Shown: positions 1-5,583 of the stretch, piece after piece | Numbering within the stretch: the stretch's first letter is position 1 | Layout of the letters: every line of letters begins with the position of its first letter | Source of the DNA: an uncultured Actinomycetes bacterium | Lineage (GTDB): Bacteria; Actinomycetota; Actinomycetes; S36-B12 | Length of the DNA: 5,583 nt | Direction: 5' to 3' | NCBI GenBank assembly: GCA_903848435.1 | Contig: CAINGG010000475.1 | Coordinates: forward strand, 1-5,583 | Notes under the pieces: model-generated | Told to the model about the DNA's origin: nothing | The model's input: the letters and a program-made list of their open reading frames with translations, nothing else | Databases searched by the model: none | Made by a program: the position numbers and the translations under genes

Positions 1-1031
1 CGCTCGGGATTCACGTGGTCGGGCGTCAGTGGACTGACGCCGCCCCAGTCGTCGACGCCAGCGCCAAGGATCGCCGCGAGGTCATCGTCGTCGGACAGGT
101 TGGGCGGGGCCTGCAGGCGCATGCCCGGGCCGAGGATCACGCGGGCCGTCGCTAGCGTCGCGAGATAGCCGTCGCGATCGAGGTCGGGCGTTTGCCGCAT
201 CGCGGTGTCGTCCTTGGCCCGGAAGTTCTGGACGATGACCTCCTGCACGTGACGGTGACGTCGGTGTGCCGCCCGGATGGCGAAGAGGGCATCGACCCGC
301 TCGGCCGGCGTTTCGCCGATGCCGACGAGGATGCCCGTGGTGAAAGGGATCGCGAGGCGCCCGGCGTCCTCGAGCACGCGCAGGCGCACCGCCGGCTCCT
401 TGTCGGGGCTCCCGAAGTGCGGGGCGCCCGGCTCGGACCACAGTCGCTCCGCCGTGGTCTCGAGCATCATGCCCATGCTCGGCGCGACCGGACGCAGCCT
501 GCGCATCTCCTCCCACGACATCACGCCCGGATTGAGGTGTGGCAGCAGCCCGGTCTCCTCGAGCACGCGGATGGCCATCGCCCGGACGTACGACAGGGTG
601 CTGTCGTAGCCGGCCTCGTCGAGCCAGGCCCGGGCCGCCGGCCAGCGTTCCTCCGGGCGGTCGCCGAGGGTGAACAGCGCCTCGGCGCAGCCGGCATCGG
701 CCCCCGCTCGCGCGATCGCCACCACCTCATCGGGCGACAGATAAGGAGCGGGAAGTCGGTGCGGGACCGTGGCGAACGTGCAGTAGTGGCAGCGATCGCG
801 GCACAGGCGAGTGAGGGGGATGAACACCTTCGGCGAATACGTGATGACGCCCGGGCGAGCATCATCGGCCAGGCCACGATCGCGCAGATCGGCAGCGATG
901 GCCATGAGCTCATCGAGCGCATCGCCTCGAGCGGCCAGCAGCGCGGTTGCCTCGTCGGGGGTCAAGTTCGCCCCCCGCTTGGCACGGGCGAGGGATCGGC
1001 GTACCTCTCCCCCGGTCGGCGGTGGCTCCAC
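1..1031 (-). CDS. fbiC: FO synthase, CofG (N-terminal) half of FbiC, partial at the left edge
   Basis: Radical SAM enzyme that helps build FO (8-hydroxy-5-deazaflavin), the chromophore of coenzyme F420, in the cytoplasm. The reading frame is open from a TAG at 1041-1043 to base 1, giving 343 visible residues and no stop. The [4Fe-4S]/SAM signature CRDRCHYC (C-x3-C-x2-C) is at residues 77-84. It is followed by ALFTLGDRPEERW, YDSTLSYVRAMAIRVLE, LLPHLNPGVMSW, SMGMMLETT, a GIGET motif, EVIVQNFRAK, QAPPNL and DDWGGVSPLTPDHVNPER, all recalled as highly conserved in mycobacterial FbiC. GTG at 1031 is the only plausible start: the N-terminal helix (EVRRSLARAKRG, then DEATALLAARGDAL) aligns with FbiC, and the next ATG (905) would lose it. 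No Shine-Dalgarno is visible. It is divergent from fbiA. Because the C-terminal CofH half would lie off the window, I cannot tell a fused FbiC from a separate CofG; FbiC is favoured because FbiA and a fused FbiB are next to it. The frame is unbroken throughout. Confidence 0.93.
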   Translation of the reverse strand, partial: MEPPPTGGEVRRSLARAKRGANLTPDEATALLAARGDALDELMAIAADLRDRGLADDARPGVITYSPKVFIPLTRLCRDRCHYCTFATVPHRLPAPYLSPDEVVAIARAGADAGCAEALFTLGDRPEERWPAARAWLDEAGYDSTLSYVRAMAIRVLEETGLLPHLNPGVMSWEEMRRLRPVAPSMGMMLETTAERLWSEPGAPHFGSPDKEPAVRLRVLEDAGRLAIPFTTGILVGIGETPAERVDALFAIRAAHRRHRHVQEVIVQNFRAKDDTAMRQTPDLDRDGYLATLATARVILGPGMRLQAPPNLSDDDDLAAILGAGVDDWGGVSPLTPDHVNPE

Positions 1032-1036
1032 CGTGA

Positions 1037-1042
1037 CACTCT
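1037..1042 (+). promoter_or_regulatory. Candidate weak -10 box of fbiA (leaderless start)
   Basis: On the plus strand, bases 1037-1042 are CACTCT, a weak match to TANNNT that keeps the second-position A and the final T. The T at 1042 is 7 bases upstream of the ATG at 1049, so a transcript could begin at that ATG. It overlaps the proposed fbiC -10 box on the other strand by five bases. No good -35 is visible. The case rests mainly on geometry and on the lack of any Shine-Dalgarno ahead of the ATGs at 1043, 1049 or 1064. Confidence 0.22.
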
Positions 1043-1043
1043 A
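1038..1043 (-). promoter_or_regulatory. Candidate -10 box of fbiC (leaderless start)
   Basis: Read on the minus strand, bases 1043 to 1038 are TAGAGT, which fits the actinobacterial TANNNT -10 pattern. Its last T is exactly 7 bases upstream of the GTG start at 1031, so transcription would begin at or next to the first base of the start codon. This agrees with the absence of a ribosome binding site. The -35 region (around 1061-1066, CATGGA) is weak. The box overlaps the fbiA start region. This is a prediction from spacing and a short motif only. Confidence 0.4.
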
Positions 1044-2074
1044 TGCGCATGCACCCGACCTCCATGGGCCCGCGCCGCATCACCGCGCTGGCCGGCGGCA
1101 TCGGGGGCGCCCGCTTCCTGCGCGGGCTGATCGCCGCGGCACCGGAGGCTGACATCACGGTGATCGGCAACACCGGCGATGACATCTGGATCCACGGCCT
1201 GCGGGTGTGCCCCGACCTCGACACGGTGATGTACACCCTCGGCGGCGGGATCTCGCAGGAGCGCGGCTGGGGGCGCGAGGACGAGACCTTCACCGTCAAG
1301 GACGAGCTGGCGGCCTACGGAGTGGAGCCCACGTGGTTCGGCCTGGGCGACCGCGACATCGCAACCCACCTCGTGCGCACCCAGATGCTCAACGCCGGCT
1401 ATCCCCTCTCGGCGGTTACCGAGGCGCTGTGCACCCGATGGGAGACCGGCGTGCGCCTGCTGCCGATGACCGATGAGCGTGCCGAGACGCACGTCGTCGT
1501 CGATCACCCCGACGGCGGTCGTCGGGCCATCCACTTCCAGGAATGGTGGGTGCGCTACCAAGCATCGCTGACCGCGCATGCCATCGTCCTCGTCGGTGCA
1601 GACGACGCCAAGCCCGCTCCCGGCGTCGTCGAGGCGATCGAGCAAGCCGACGTCGTGATCCTGCCACCGTCCAACCCGGTCGTGTCGATCGGCACGATCC
1701 TTCAGGTTCCCGGCATTCGCGAGTCGCTGAGCCGTACGCCGGCCCCCGTCATCGGGGTCTCCCCCATCGTCGGCGGGAGGCCGGTCCGCGGCATGGCTGA
1801 CGCGTGCCTGTCCGCCATCGGCGTCGACACCGCCGCGGGGGCCGTCGCCGCGCACTACGGCGCCCGTCGCACGCTCATCCCCGCGGGCGGCGCGGCCGAT
1901 GGCATCCTCGATGGCTGGCTGATCGACACTGCCGACGCCGAGGCGGCATCAGCGGTGCGCGCCCTGGGCATCGCCTGCGAGGTCCGACCGCTCTTGATGA
2001 CGGACCTGGAGGCGACGACGGCCATGGCGAGTGCGGCGCTCAGCCTCGCCAGTGGCCTCCGGCAGCAGGCATGA
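1043..2074 (+). CDS. fbiA: FbiA/CofD-type phosphoenolpyruvate (phospholactate) transferase of F420 synthesis
   Basis: Transfers the phosphoenolpyruvyl group (in actinobacteria) or phospholactyl group (in archaeal CofD) from its guanylylated donor to FO, giving dehydro-F420-0 or F420-0. The product is 343 aa when read from 1043; mycobacterial FbiA is about 331. Visible motifs, numbered from 1043, are the nucleotide-binding loop ALAGGIGGARF (15-25), GNTGDD (42-47) with acidic residues likely to bind metal, HGLRVCPDLDTVMYTLGGG (51-69), WFGLGDRD and THLVRTQ, HFQEWWVRYQ, SNPVVSIG (210-217), and RPVRGMAD (246-253). These match FbiA along the whole length. The start is uncertain: ATGs occur at 1043, 1049 and 1064 with no Shine-Dalgarno before any. 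The 1064 start (336 aa, MGPRRITALAGG) gives the N-terminus most like known FbiA, and 1049 fits a leaderless promoter. The end overlaps fbiB by 4 bp (ATGA at 2071-2074), so the two are co-transcribed and probably translationally coupled. Confidence 0.95.
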   Translation: MRMHPTSMGPRRITALAGGIGGARFLRGLIAAAPEADITVIGNTGDDIWIHGLRVCPDLDTVMYTLGGGISQERGWGREDETFTVKDELAAYGVEPTWFGLGDRDIATHLVRTQMLNAGYPLSAVTEALCTRWETGVRLLPMTDERAETHVVVDHPDGGRRAIHFQEWWVRYQASLTAHAIVLVGADDAKPAPGVVEAIEQADVVILPPSNPVVSIGTILQVPGIRESLSRTPAPVIGVSPIVGGRPVRGMADACLSAIGVDTAAGAVAAHYGARRTLIPAGGAADGILDGWLIDTADAEAASAVRALGIACEVRPLLMTDLEATTAMASAALSLASGLRQQA

Positions 2075-3420
2075 GCCTGCAGGTCGTCGGGCTCACCGGC
2101 ATCGGCGAGATCGGGCCGGGCGACGATCTCGTCGAGGCGATCGCGGCGGCAATGGGCACCGCCCCATGGCCCGATGGCACGAGCGGCGTGCGCGACGGCG
2201 ACATCGTCGTGGTGACCAGCAAGATCGTCAGCAAGGCGGAGGGCCGGATCGTGCCCGATGCCGAGCGCGAGGCAGCACTCGACGCCGAGACCACCGCCGT
2301 CGTCGCCGTCAAGCAGACGCCACGCGGCGAGACTCGGATCGTGCGCACACGGCACGGCCTGGTCCTGGCCGCGGCCGGCATCGACGCCAGCAATGCACCC
2401 GCCGGGCATGTGCTCCTCCTGCCGGTCGATCCCGACGCCTCCGCTCGCGCACTTCGCCGGGGCCTATCGGCCGTCACCGGGCTGTCGCTCGGCGTCATCG
2501 TCACCGACACCCTCGGCCGCCCGTGGCGCGATGGCCTCACCGACTGCGCCATCGGCGTGGCCGGCGTCACCGTCCTGGATGACCTGCGCGGCCGGCCCGA
2601 CGCGCAGGGACGCGAGATGGAGGCGACCGTCGTGGCCGTCGCCGATGAGATCGCGGCAGCGGCTGATCTGGTGAAGGGCAAGTCCGGGGGCGTTCCCGTC
2701 GCGCTCGTGCGCGGCCTGGCCCACCGCATCACGGACACCGACGGTCCGGGCGCCGTCGCGGGAGTGCGGCCGCTCGAGGAGGACCTCTTCCCGCTCGGCA
2801 CCGAGGAGGCGCGCGACGAAGGGCGGCGCACAGCCATCCGGCAACGACGTACCGTGCGCGCGTTCACCGACGTCCCGGTAGATCCTTCGGCCATCGACGC
2901 GGCTATCGCCGACGCGATCACTGCCCCCGCGCCGCATCACTCCACGCCGTGGCGATTCGTGGTGCTCGACGATGCGGGCCTGCGCGCGCGACTGCTCGAC
3001 GCCATGCGCGAGCGATGGATCAGCGACCTGCGGGGCACGGACGGCTTCGACGAGTCAGCGATCGAGCGTCGGGTGGCCCGCGGCAACATCCTGCGTAGCT
3101 GTCCCACGCTCGTGCTGCCCTTCATCGACCTCGACGCCGGGGCACACGACTACCCCGATGCGCCGCGTACGGCCGCCGAGCGCGACATGTTCTTGGTATC
3201 GGGCGGCGCCGCCGTCGAGAACCTGCTCGTCGGCCTGGCCGCACGCGGGGTGGGCAGTGCCTGGATCTCCTCGACGATCTTCTGCGCGGACGTCGTGCGC
3301 GAGGTCCTCGGACTCCCCGAGTCGTGCCTGCCGCTCGGCGCTATCGCGGTGGGCCATCCTGCCGAGCCCGCGAAGCAGCGCGCCGACCGCGATCCGCGCG
3401 ACTTCATCGACCGCCGCTAG
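2071..3420 (+). CDS. fbiB: FbiB, two-domain F420:glutamate ligase and dehydro-F420-0 reductase
   Basis: Completes F420. The N-terminal CofE-like domain adds L-glutamates to F420-0 using GTP and metal. The C-terminal nitroreductase-fold domain binds FMN and F420 and reduces dehydro-F420-0. The product is 449 aa; the M. tuberculosis protein is about 448. Domain 1 spans about residues 1-245, with GDIVVVTSKIVSKAEGR (43-59), HVLLLPVDPDASA, VTDTLGRPWRDG (144-155), and the run VADEIAAAADLVKGK. Domain 2 spans about 250-449, with the RQRRTVRAF entry motif near 256, APAPHHSTPWRFVVL, RRVARGNIL, and GGAAVENLLVGLAARGVGSAW from 378. The start is the ATG inside the fbiA stop (ATGA); the frame is open further upstream to 1804 but only as shadow of fbiA. 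A partial purine-rich GCAGCAGG lies just ahead. Its TAG stop overlaps the stop of the convergent gene. The fused architecture is characteristic of actinobacteria. Confidence 0.96.
   Translation: MSLQVVGLTGIGEIGPGDDLVEAIAAAMGTAPWPDGTSGVRDGDIVVVTSKIVSKAEGRIVPDAEREAALDAETTAVVAVKQTPRGETRIVRTRHGLVLAAAGIDASNAPAGHVLLLPVDPDASARALRRGLSAVTGLSLGVIVTDTLGRPWRDGLTDCAIGVAGVTVLDDLRGRPDAQGREMEATVVAVADEIAAAADLVKGKSGGVPVALVRGLAHRITDTDGPGAVAGVRPLEEDLFPLGTEEARDEGRRTAIRQRRTVRAFTDVPVDPSAIDAAIADAITAPAPHHSTPWRFVVLDDAGLRARLLDAMRERWISDLRGTDGFDESAIERRVARGNILRSCPTLVLPFIDLDAGAHDYPDAPRTAAERDMFLVSGGAAVENLLVGLAARGVGSAWISSTIFCADVVREVLGLPESCLPLGAIAVGHPAEPAKQRADRDPRDFIDRR
3417..3420. other. Shared CTAG stop-codon overlap of convergent genes
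   Basis: The palindrome CTAG supplies the TAG stop of fbiB on the plus strand (3418-3420) and the TAG stop of the manB-like gene on the minus strand (3419-3417). The two coding regions overlap by four bases, and no hairpin with a T-run is evident immediately around the junction. Transcripts from both sides must therefore run into the opposite gene or be stopped by another mechanism. Confidence 0.9.
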
Positions 3421-4493
3421 GCGTCGGAGGAGAAGCGGACGGACGTCGGGGGCAGCGTCACGCCGGGCCAGACCCGAGCACCGTGCCGCAATTCATTGCC
3501 TGCGCCGATCACGGCGTCATCGCCGATCACCGCACCCACGATGGTCGCCCCTGCTTCAATGCGCGCGCGCTGGCCGATCACCGAGTCGATGACGCAGGCG
3601 CCAGCCTCGACCACCGAGCCATCCATGAGCACTGAACCCTCGACGACGGCATCGCCGTGCACGCAAGCGCCCCGACCGACCGTGGTGCCCTGGCCGAGCA
3701 CGGCCTGCTCGGACACCTGCGCTCCCGGCAGGAGCAGGTAGGGCGCGGGCTCGTGCCCCGACCAGGGCGCGATGCCGCGCACGAGGTCAGCTGAGCCCCG
3801 GACGAAGTCCCAGGGGGTGCCCAGGTCCAGCCAGTACGCGTCGTCGACGACACCGCGCACCAGCAGGCCGCGGTCGAGGAGCTCCGGGAACGTCTCGCGC
3901 TCGACCGACACGGGCCGACCTCCGGGGATCTGGTCGATGACCGATCGGGTGAAGACGTAGCAACCGGCATTGATCTGGTCGGTGACGATCTCCTCGGGAG
4001 TCTGGGGCTTCTCCCGGAAGGCGAGCACGCGATCATCTCCGTCGGTCGGCACGAGGCCGTAGGCCGTGGGGTCGTCGACGCGGGTGAGATGAAGGGTGAG
4101 CGCCGCCCCGGACGCCGCGTGACCGGCGACGAGAGCGCCGTAGTCGATCCCGCTGAGCACATCGCCGTTCAGCACCATGACCGGGTCATGCGGCGCACAC
4201 GTGAGCAGGTCAGCCGCGTTGCGTATCGCTCCACCCGTGCCGAGGGGCTCGGCCTCGACGGCGTAGGCAATCTCCACGCCGAGGTCACGGCCATCGCCGA
4301 GTTGCTCAGCGAAGACCTCCGCCCGGTACGACGTCCCCAGGACGACGCGCGTCACCCCTGCGTCACGTGCCCGCAGGATCTGGTGCACGGTCACCGGGAG
4401 CCCCGCGACCGGCAGCATCGGCTTGGGCGTCGAGAGTGTCAGCGGCCGCAGTCGCGTGCCCTGCCCCCCGACCAGGAGGATCGCCTCGCCCAT
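3417..4493 (-). CDS. manB: Mannose-1-phosphate guanylyltransferase (GDP-mannose pyrophosphorylase), ManB type
   Basis: Cytoplasmic nucleotidyltransferase expected to make GDP-mannose from mannose-1-phosphate and GTP, feeding mannolipid, glycan and glycoprotein synthesis. The product is 358 aa from ATG 4493, close to mycobacterial ManB (about 359). The N-terminal Rossmann-like catalytic domain has VGGQGTRLRPLTLSTPKPM (8-26), EPLGTGGAIRNA, metal-binding NGD (109-111), the sugar-site NAG (175-177, in DQINAGCYVF), PVSVERETFP, and YWLDLGTPWDFVRGSADLV. The last 95 or so residues form a left-handed beta-helix of hexapeptide repeats (VGRGACV, VIGQRARIEAGA, VIGDDAVIGAG), ending in GARVWPGV and SSDA. 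A GTG at 4514 would add seven residues (start MVWCDDA) that family members lack, so the ATG at 4493 is preferred. No Shine-Dalgarno is visible. Sugar specificity is inferred from resemblance and from the fbiAB neighbourhood; a related glucose-1-phosphate nucleotidyltransferase is the main alternative. The symbol follows mycobacterial usage. Confidence 0.87.
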   Translation of the reverse strand: MGEAILLVGGQGTRLRPLTLSTPKPMLPVAGLPVTVHQILRARDAGVTRVVLGTSYRAEVFAEQLGDGRDLGVEIAYAVEAEPLGTGGAIRNAADLLTCAPHDPVMVLNGDVLSGIDYGALVAGHAASGAALTLHLTRVDDPTAYGLVPTDGDDRVLAFREKPQTPEEIVTDQINAGCYVFTRSVIDQIPGGRPVSVERETFPELLDRGLLVRGVVDDAYWLDLGTPWDFVRGSADLVRGIAPWSGHEPAPYLLLPGAQVSEQAVLGQGTTVGRGACVHGDAVVEGSVLMDGSVVEAGACVIDSVIGQRARIEAGATIVGAVIGDDAVIGAGNELRHGARVWPGVTLPPTSVRFSSDA

Positions 4494-4499
4494 GGCGTC

Positions 4500-4527
4500 A
4501 TCACACCACACCACGCGCGCGCGTCAA
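4500..4527 (-). promoter_or_regulatory. Candidate promoter of the manB-like gene
   Basis: Read on the minus strand there is a TTGACG (4527-4522), a good -35 match, then a 16-base spacer, then TGTGAT (4505-4500), which matches TATAAT at four of six positions. The final T lies 7 bases before the ATG at 4493, so the predicted transcript would begin at the ATG with no leader. This fits the missing ribosome binding site and lends support to the 4493 start over the GTG at 4514. It sits just downstream of the terminator hairpin of the preceding gene. Confidence 0.4.
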
Positions 4528-4542
4528 CCCTCGCGACAGACG

Positions 4543-4576
4543 CAGAAGGGCCCCGGCTCTCGCCGGGGCCCTTCTG
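4543..4576 (-). terminator. Perfect 15-bp hairpin, terminator of the substrate-binding protein gene
   Basis: Bases 4543-4557 (CAGAAGGGCCCCGGC) pair perfectly with 4562-4576 around a 4-base loop (TCTC on the plus strand). The hairpin begins 14 bases past the stop of the minus-strand lipoprotein gene. There is no real T-run after it (CGTCTGTCG follows on the minus strand), as is common in high-GC actinobacterial terminators. It separates the lipoprotein gene from the manB-like gene. The inverted repeat is symmetric and could act on either strand, but no plus-strand gene ends nearby. Confidence 0.8.
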
Positions 4577-4590
4577 ACTGATCTTGGCTA

Positions 4591-5583
4591 TCAGGAGGCG
4601 CCGGTGCCCTCCAGCCACTTGGCGACGACGTCCGGATGGCCGTCGATCCACTTCTTCGCCGCTTCCTCGGGAGTCATGCCCGACTCGACGTCGGCCGCGA
4701 TCTGGTTCTGGTCTTCGTTAGTCCACTCGAAGTTCGTCACCAGGACCGCGAACGGGCTGCCCGAATCCATCAACTTGGTCGTCGCCAACTTGACGAGCGG
4801 GGACTCGGGGTAGTCGGTGAGGCCACTGGCCTCGGCCGGGTCGGACCAGTCGTTGGCCGGGAAGGTGATCCGGCAGACGTCCGCGTTGGCCATGTAGTAC
4901 CACGGCTCCCAGCCGTAGGCGATGACGGGAGTCTTCTCCTCGATGCCCTTGTTCAGCGCCTCGATGAGGGCTGCCTCGGACCCCGTGTAGATGACCTCGA
5001 AGTTCAAGTCGTACGCCTCGACGATCTTCTCGCCGATCGTGGTGTATCCGGGCGGGCCCTCGAGCCAGGCGCCCTTGTCACCCGACTCGGGGGTCTTGAA
5101 CAGGTCGGCGTAGTCGTTGAGCTTGGTGCCATCGGTGATGTCGGGGTACTCATCGCACATCCACTGCGGGACGTACATGCCGATGAGGCCGATGTTGCCG
5201 TTGTAGCCGACCTCCTCGATCGCACCACGATCGACCCACTCCTGCCAGCGGCCGCCACCCCAGTCTTCGATGATGACGTCGATCGAGCCGGCCTCCATCG
5301 CGTCGTAGGTGGTCGCCCCCTCGTCAAGCTGTGTCTGGGTGATCGTGCAGCCGAGGTTGTTCTCGGCGACGTCCGTCAGCACCTGCGCGGAGGCGGTGTA
5401 GCCGACCCACGCGTGCATGGCCACGCTCCACTCGCCACAGTCGGCGGGGGCCGGAGCCGGAGCCTCGCTGGACTCGGCCGGCGCAGCCGACGAGTCGGCT
5501 GGCGCTGGCGCCGACGATGATGCGGCGTCGTTGACGCTGCCGCCGCAGGCCGCGAGGCCTAGTCCGACGACAGCAAGCGCGAC
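4591..5583 (-). CDS. Lipoprotein substrate-binding protein of an OpuAC-type (glycine betaine/proline/choline) ABC transporter, partial at N-terminus
   Basis: Extracytoplasmic solute receptor tethered to the membrane by a lipid. The frame is open from the right edge to TGA at 4591-4593, giving 330 visible residues; the start codon and the charged N-region of the signal peptide are outside. A hydrophobic stretch (VALAVVGLGL) leads into a lipobox LAAC, with the lipidated Cys at visible residue 13. A tether of about 30 residues rich in Ala, Pro, Ser and Glu follows. The binding domain begins at CGEWSVAMHAWVGYTASAQV. It includes YDAMEAGSIDVIIEDWGG, GLIGMYVPQW, GPPGYTTIGEKIVEAYDL, the GSEAALIEALNKGIEEK segment and AYGWEPWYYMANAD, a pattern I recognise from OpuAC-family proteins; Trp and Tyr residues could form the aromatic cage for a quaternary amine. 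Four further cysteines (DCGEW, LGCT, WMCDE, DVCR) may form disulfides. Permease and ATPase genes are not in the window; the hairpin downstream suggests this is the last or only gene of its unit. The true ligand is not determined. Confidence 0.85.
   Translation of the reverse strand, partial: VALAVVGLGLAACGGSVNDAASSSAPAPADSSAAPAESSEAPAPAPADCGEWSVAMHAWVGYTASAQVLTDVAENNLGCTITQTQLDEGATTYDAMEAGSIDVIIEDWGGGRWQEWVDRGAIEEVGYNGNIGLIGMYVPQWMCDEYPDITDGTKLNDYADLFKTPESGDKGAWLEGPPGYTTIGEKIVEAYDLNFEVIYTGSEAALIEALNKGIEEKTPVIAYGWEPWYYMANADVCRITFPANDWSDPAEASGLTDYPESPLVKLATTKLMDSGSPFAVLVTNFEWTNEDQNQIAADVESGMTPEEAAKKWIDGHPDVVAKWLEGTGAS

Noticed and set aside
1044..1053. Small palindromic bases (TGCGCA and GCATGC) as an operator between fbiC and fbiA
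   Set aside because: Six-base palindromes are frequent by chance in GC-rich DNA, and these lie inside the likely fbiA coding start; no longer dyad symmetry supports a regulator site.
192..1130. A 312-codon plus-strand open frame across the fbiC region
   Set aside because: It lies antisense to a clearly homologous FbiC/CofG frame, has Arg/His/Gly-rich composition with no recognisable motif, and reflects high GC content that removes stop codons.
962..1855. A 297-codon minus-strand open frame opposite fbiA
   Set aside because: FbiA is unmistakable on the other strand; this frame also overlaps the fbiC start and shows no family motif.
1804..2070. In-frame upstream extension of fbiB from a GTG at 1804
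   Set aside because: The added 89 residues are Arg/His-rich, lie out of frame within conserved fbiA, and have no counterpart in FbiB. The ATG in the ATGA overlap gives the expected length.
2040..2921. A 293-codon minus-strand open frame opposite fbiB
   Set aside because: Ser/Arg/Ala/Thr-rich shadow of a strongly conserved gene, with no independent evidence.
4494..4514. GTG at 4514 as the start of the manB-like gene
   Set aside because: It adds seven residues not seen in the family and would lie inside the proposed promoter. ATG 4493 puts the GGxGTRLRPL motif at the usual distance from the N-terminus.
4636..5520. A 294-codon plus-strand open frame opposite the lipoprotein gene
   Set aside because: The minus-strand frame has a lipobox and solute-binding protein motifs; the plus-strand product is rich in Val, Asp, Gly and Arg with no domain signature, as expected for an antisense shadow.
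1..5583. tRNA, rRNA, CRISPR arrays, insertion sequences, integrases or a novel defence or biosynthetic system
   Set aside because: No repeat arrays, RNA gene signatures or transposase motifs were seen. Nearly every base is accounted for by five conserved housekeeping-type genes.

Overview
The window looks like a chromosomal segment of a high-GC actinobacterium. Three genes are clearly FbiC-, FbiA- and FbiB-type enzymes of coenzyme F420 synthesis. FbiB is the two-domain form (glutamate ligase plus nitroreductase) typical of Actinomycetota. The fourth gene matches the mycobacterial ManB-type GDP-mannose pyrophosphorylase in length and motifs. The genus cannot be fixed from the sequence alone.

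Layout, left to right: (1) the N-terminal 343 residues of fbiC (or a stand-alone cofG) on the minus strand, running off the left edge; (2) fbiA and fbiB on the plus strand, head to head with fbiC, with the two genes joined by a 4-bp ATGA overlap; (3) a manB-like nucleotidyltransferase on the minus strand, tail to tail with fbiB, the two stop codons sharing one CTAG; (4) a 97-bp gap with a perfect 15-bp hairpin (terminator of the next gene) and a plausible manB promoter; (5) on the minus strand, a lipoprotein substrate-binding protein of the glycine betaine/proline (OpuAC) type, whose first few residues lie beyond the right edge. Coding density is very high and there is no gene-free stretch longer than about 100 bases.

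How the genes work together: the FbiC/CofG radical SAM enzyme makes the deazaflavin chromophore FO. FbiA attaches a phosphoenolpyruvate-derived group to FO to give dehydro-F420-0. FbiB reduces that product and adds the glutamate tail. The gene that makes the activated donor (fbiD/cofC) is not in the window. ManB supplies GDP-mannose for glycan and mannolipid synthesis. A similar fbiA-fbiB-manB order exists in Mycobacterium tuberculosis (from memory: Rv3261, Rv3262, Rv3264c), whereas fbiC is elsewhere there.

I found no undescribed system. The most interesting signal is regulatory. The fbiC and fbiA starts are only about 11-17 bp apart and neither has a Shine-Dalgarno sequence. A single short element between them can be read as a -10 box on both strands, placing the two predicted leaderless starts 18 bp apart. 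The manB start fits the same leaderless pattern.
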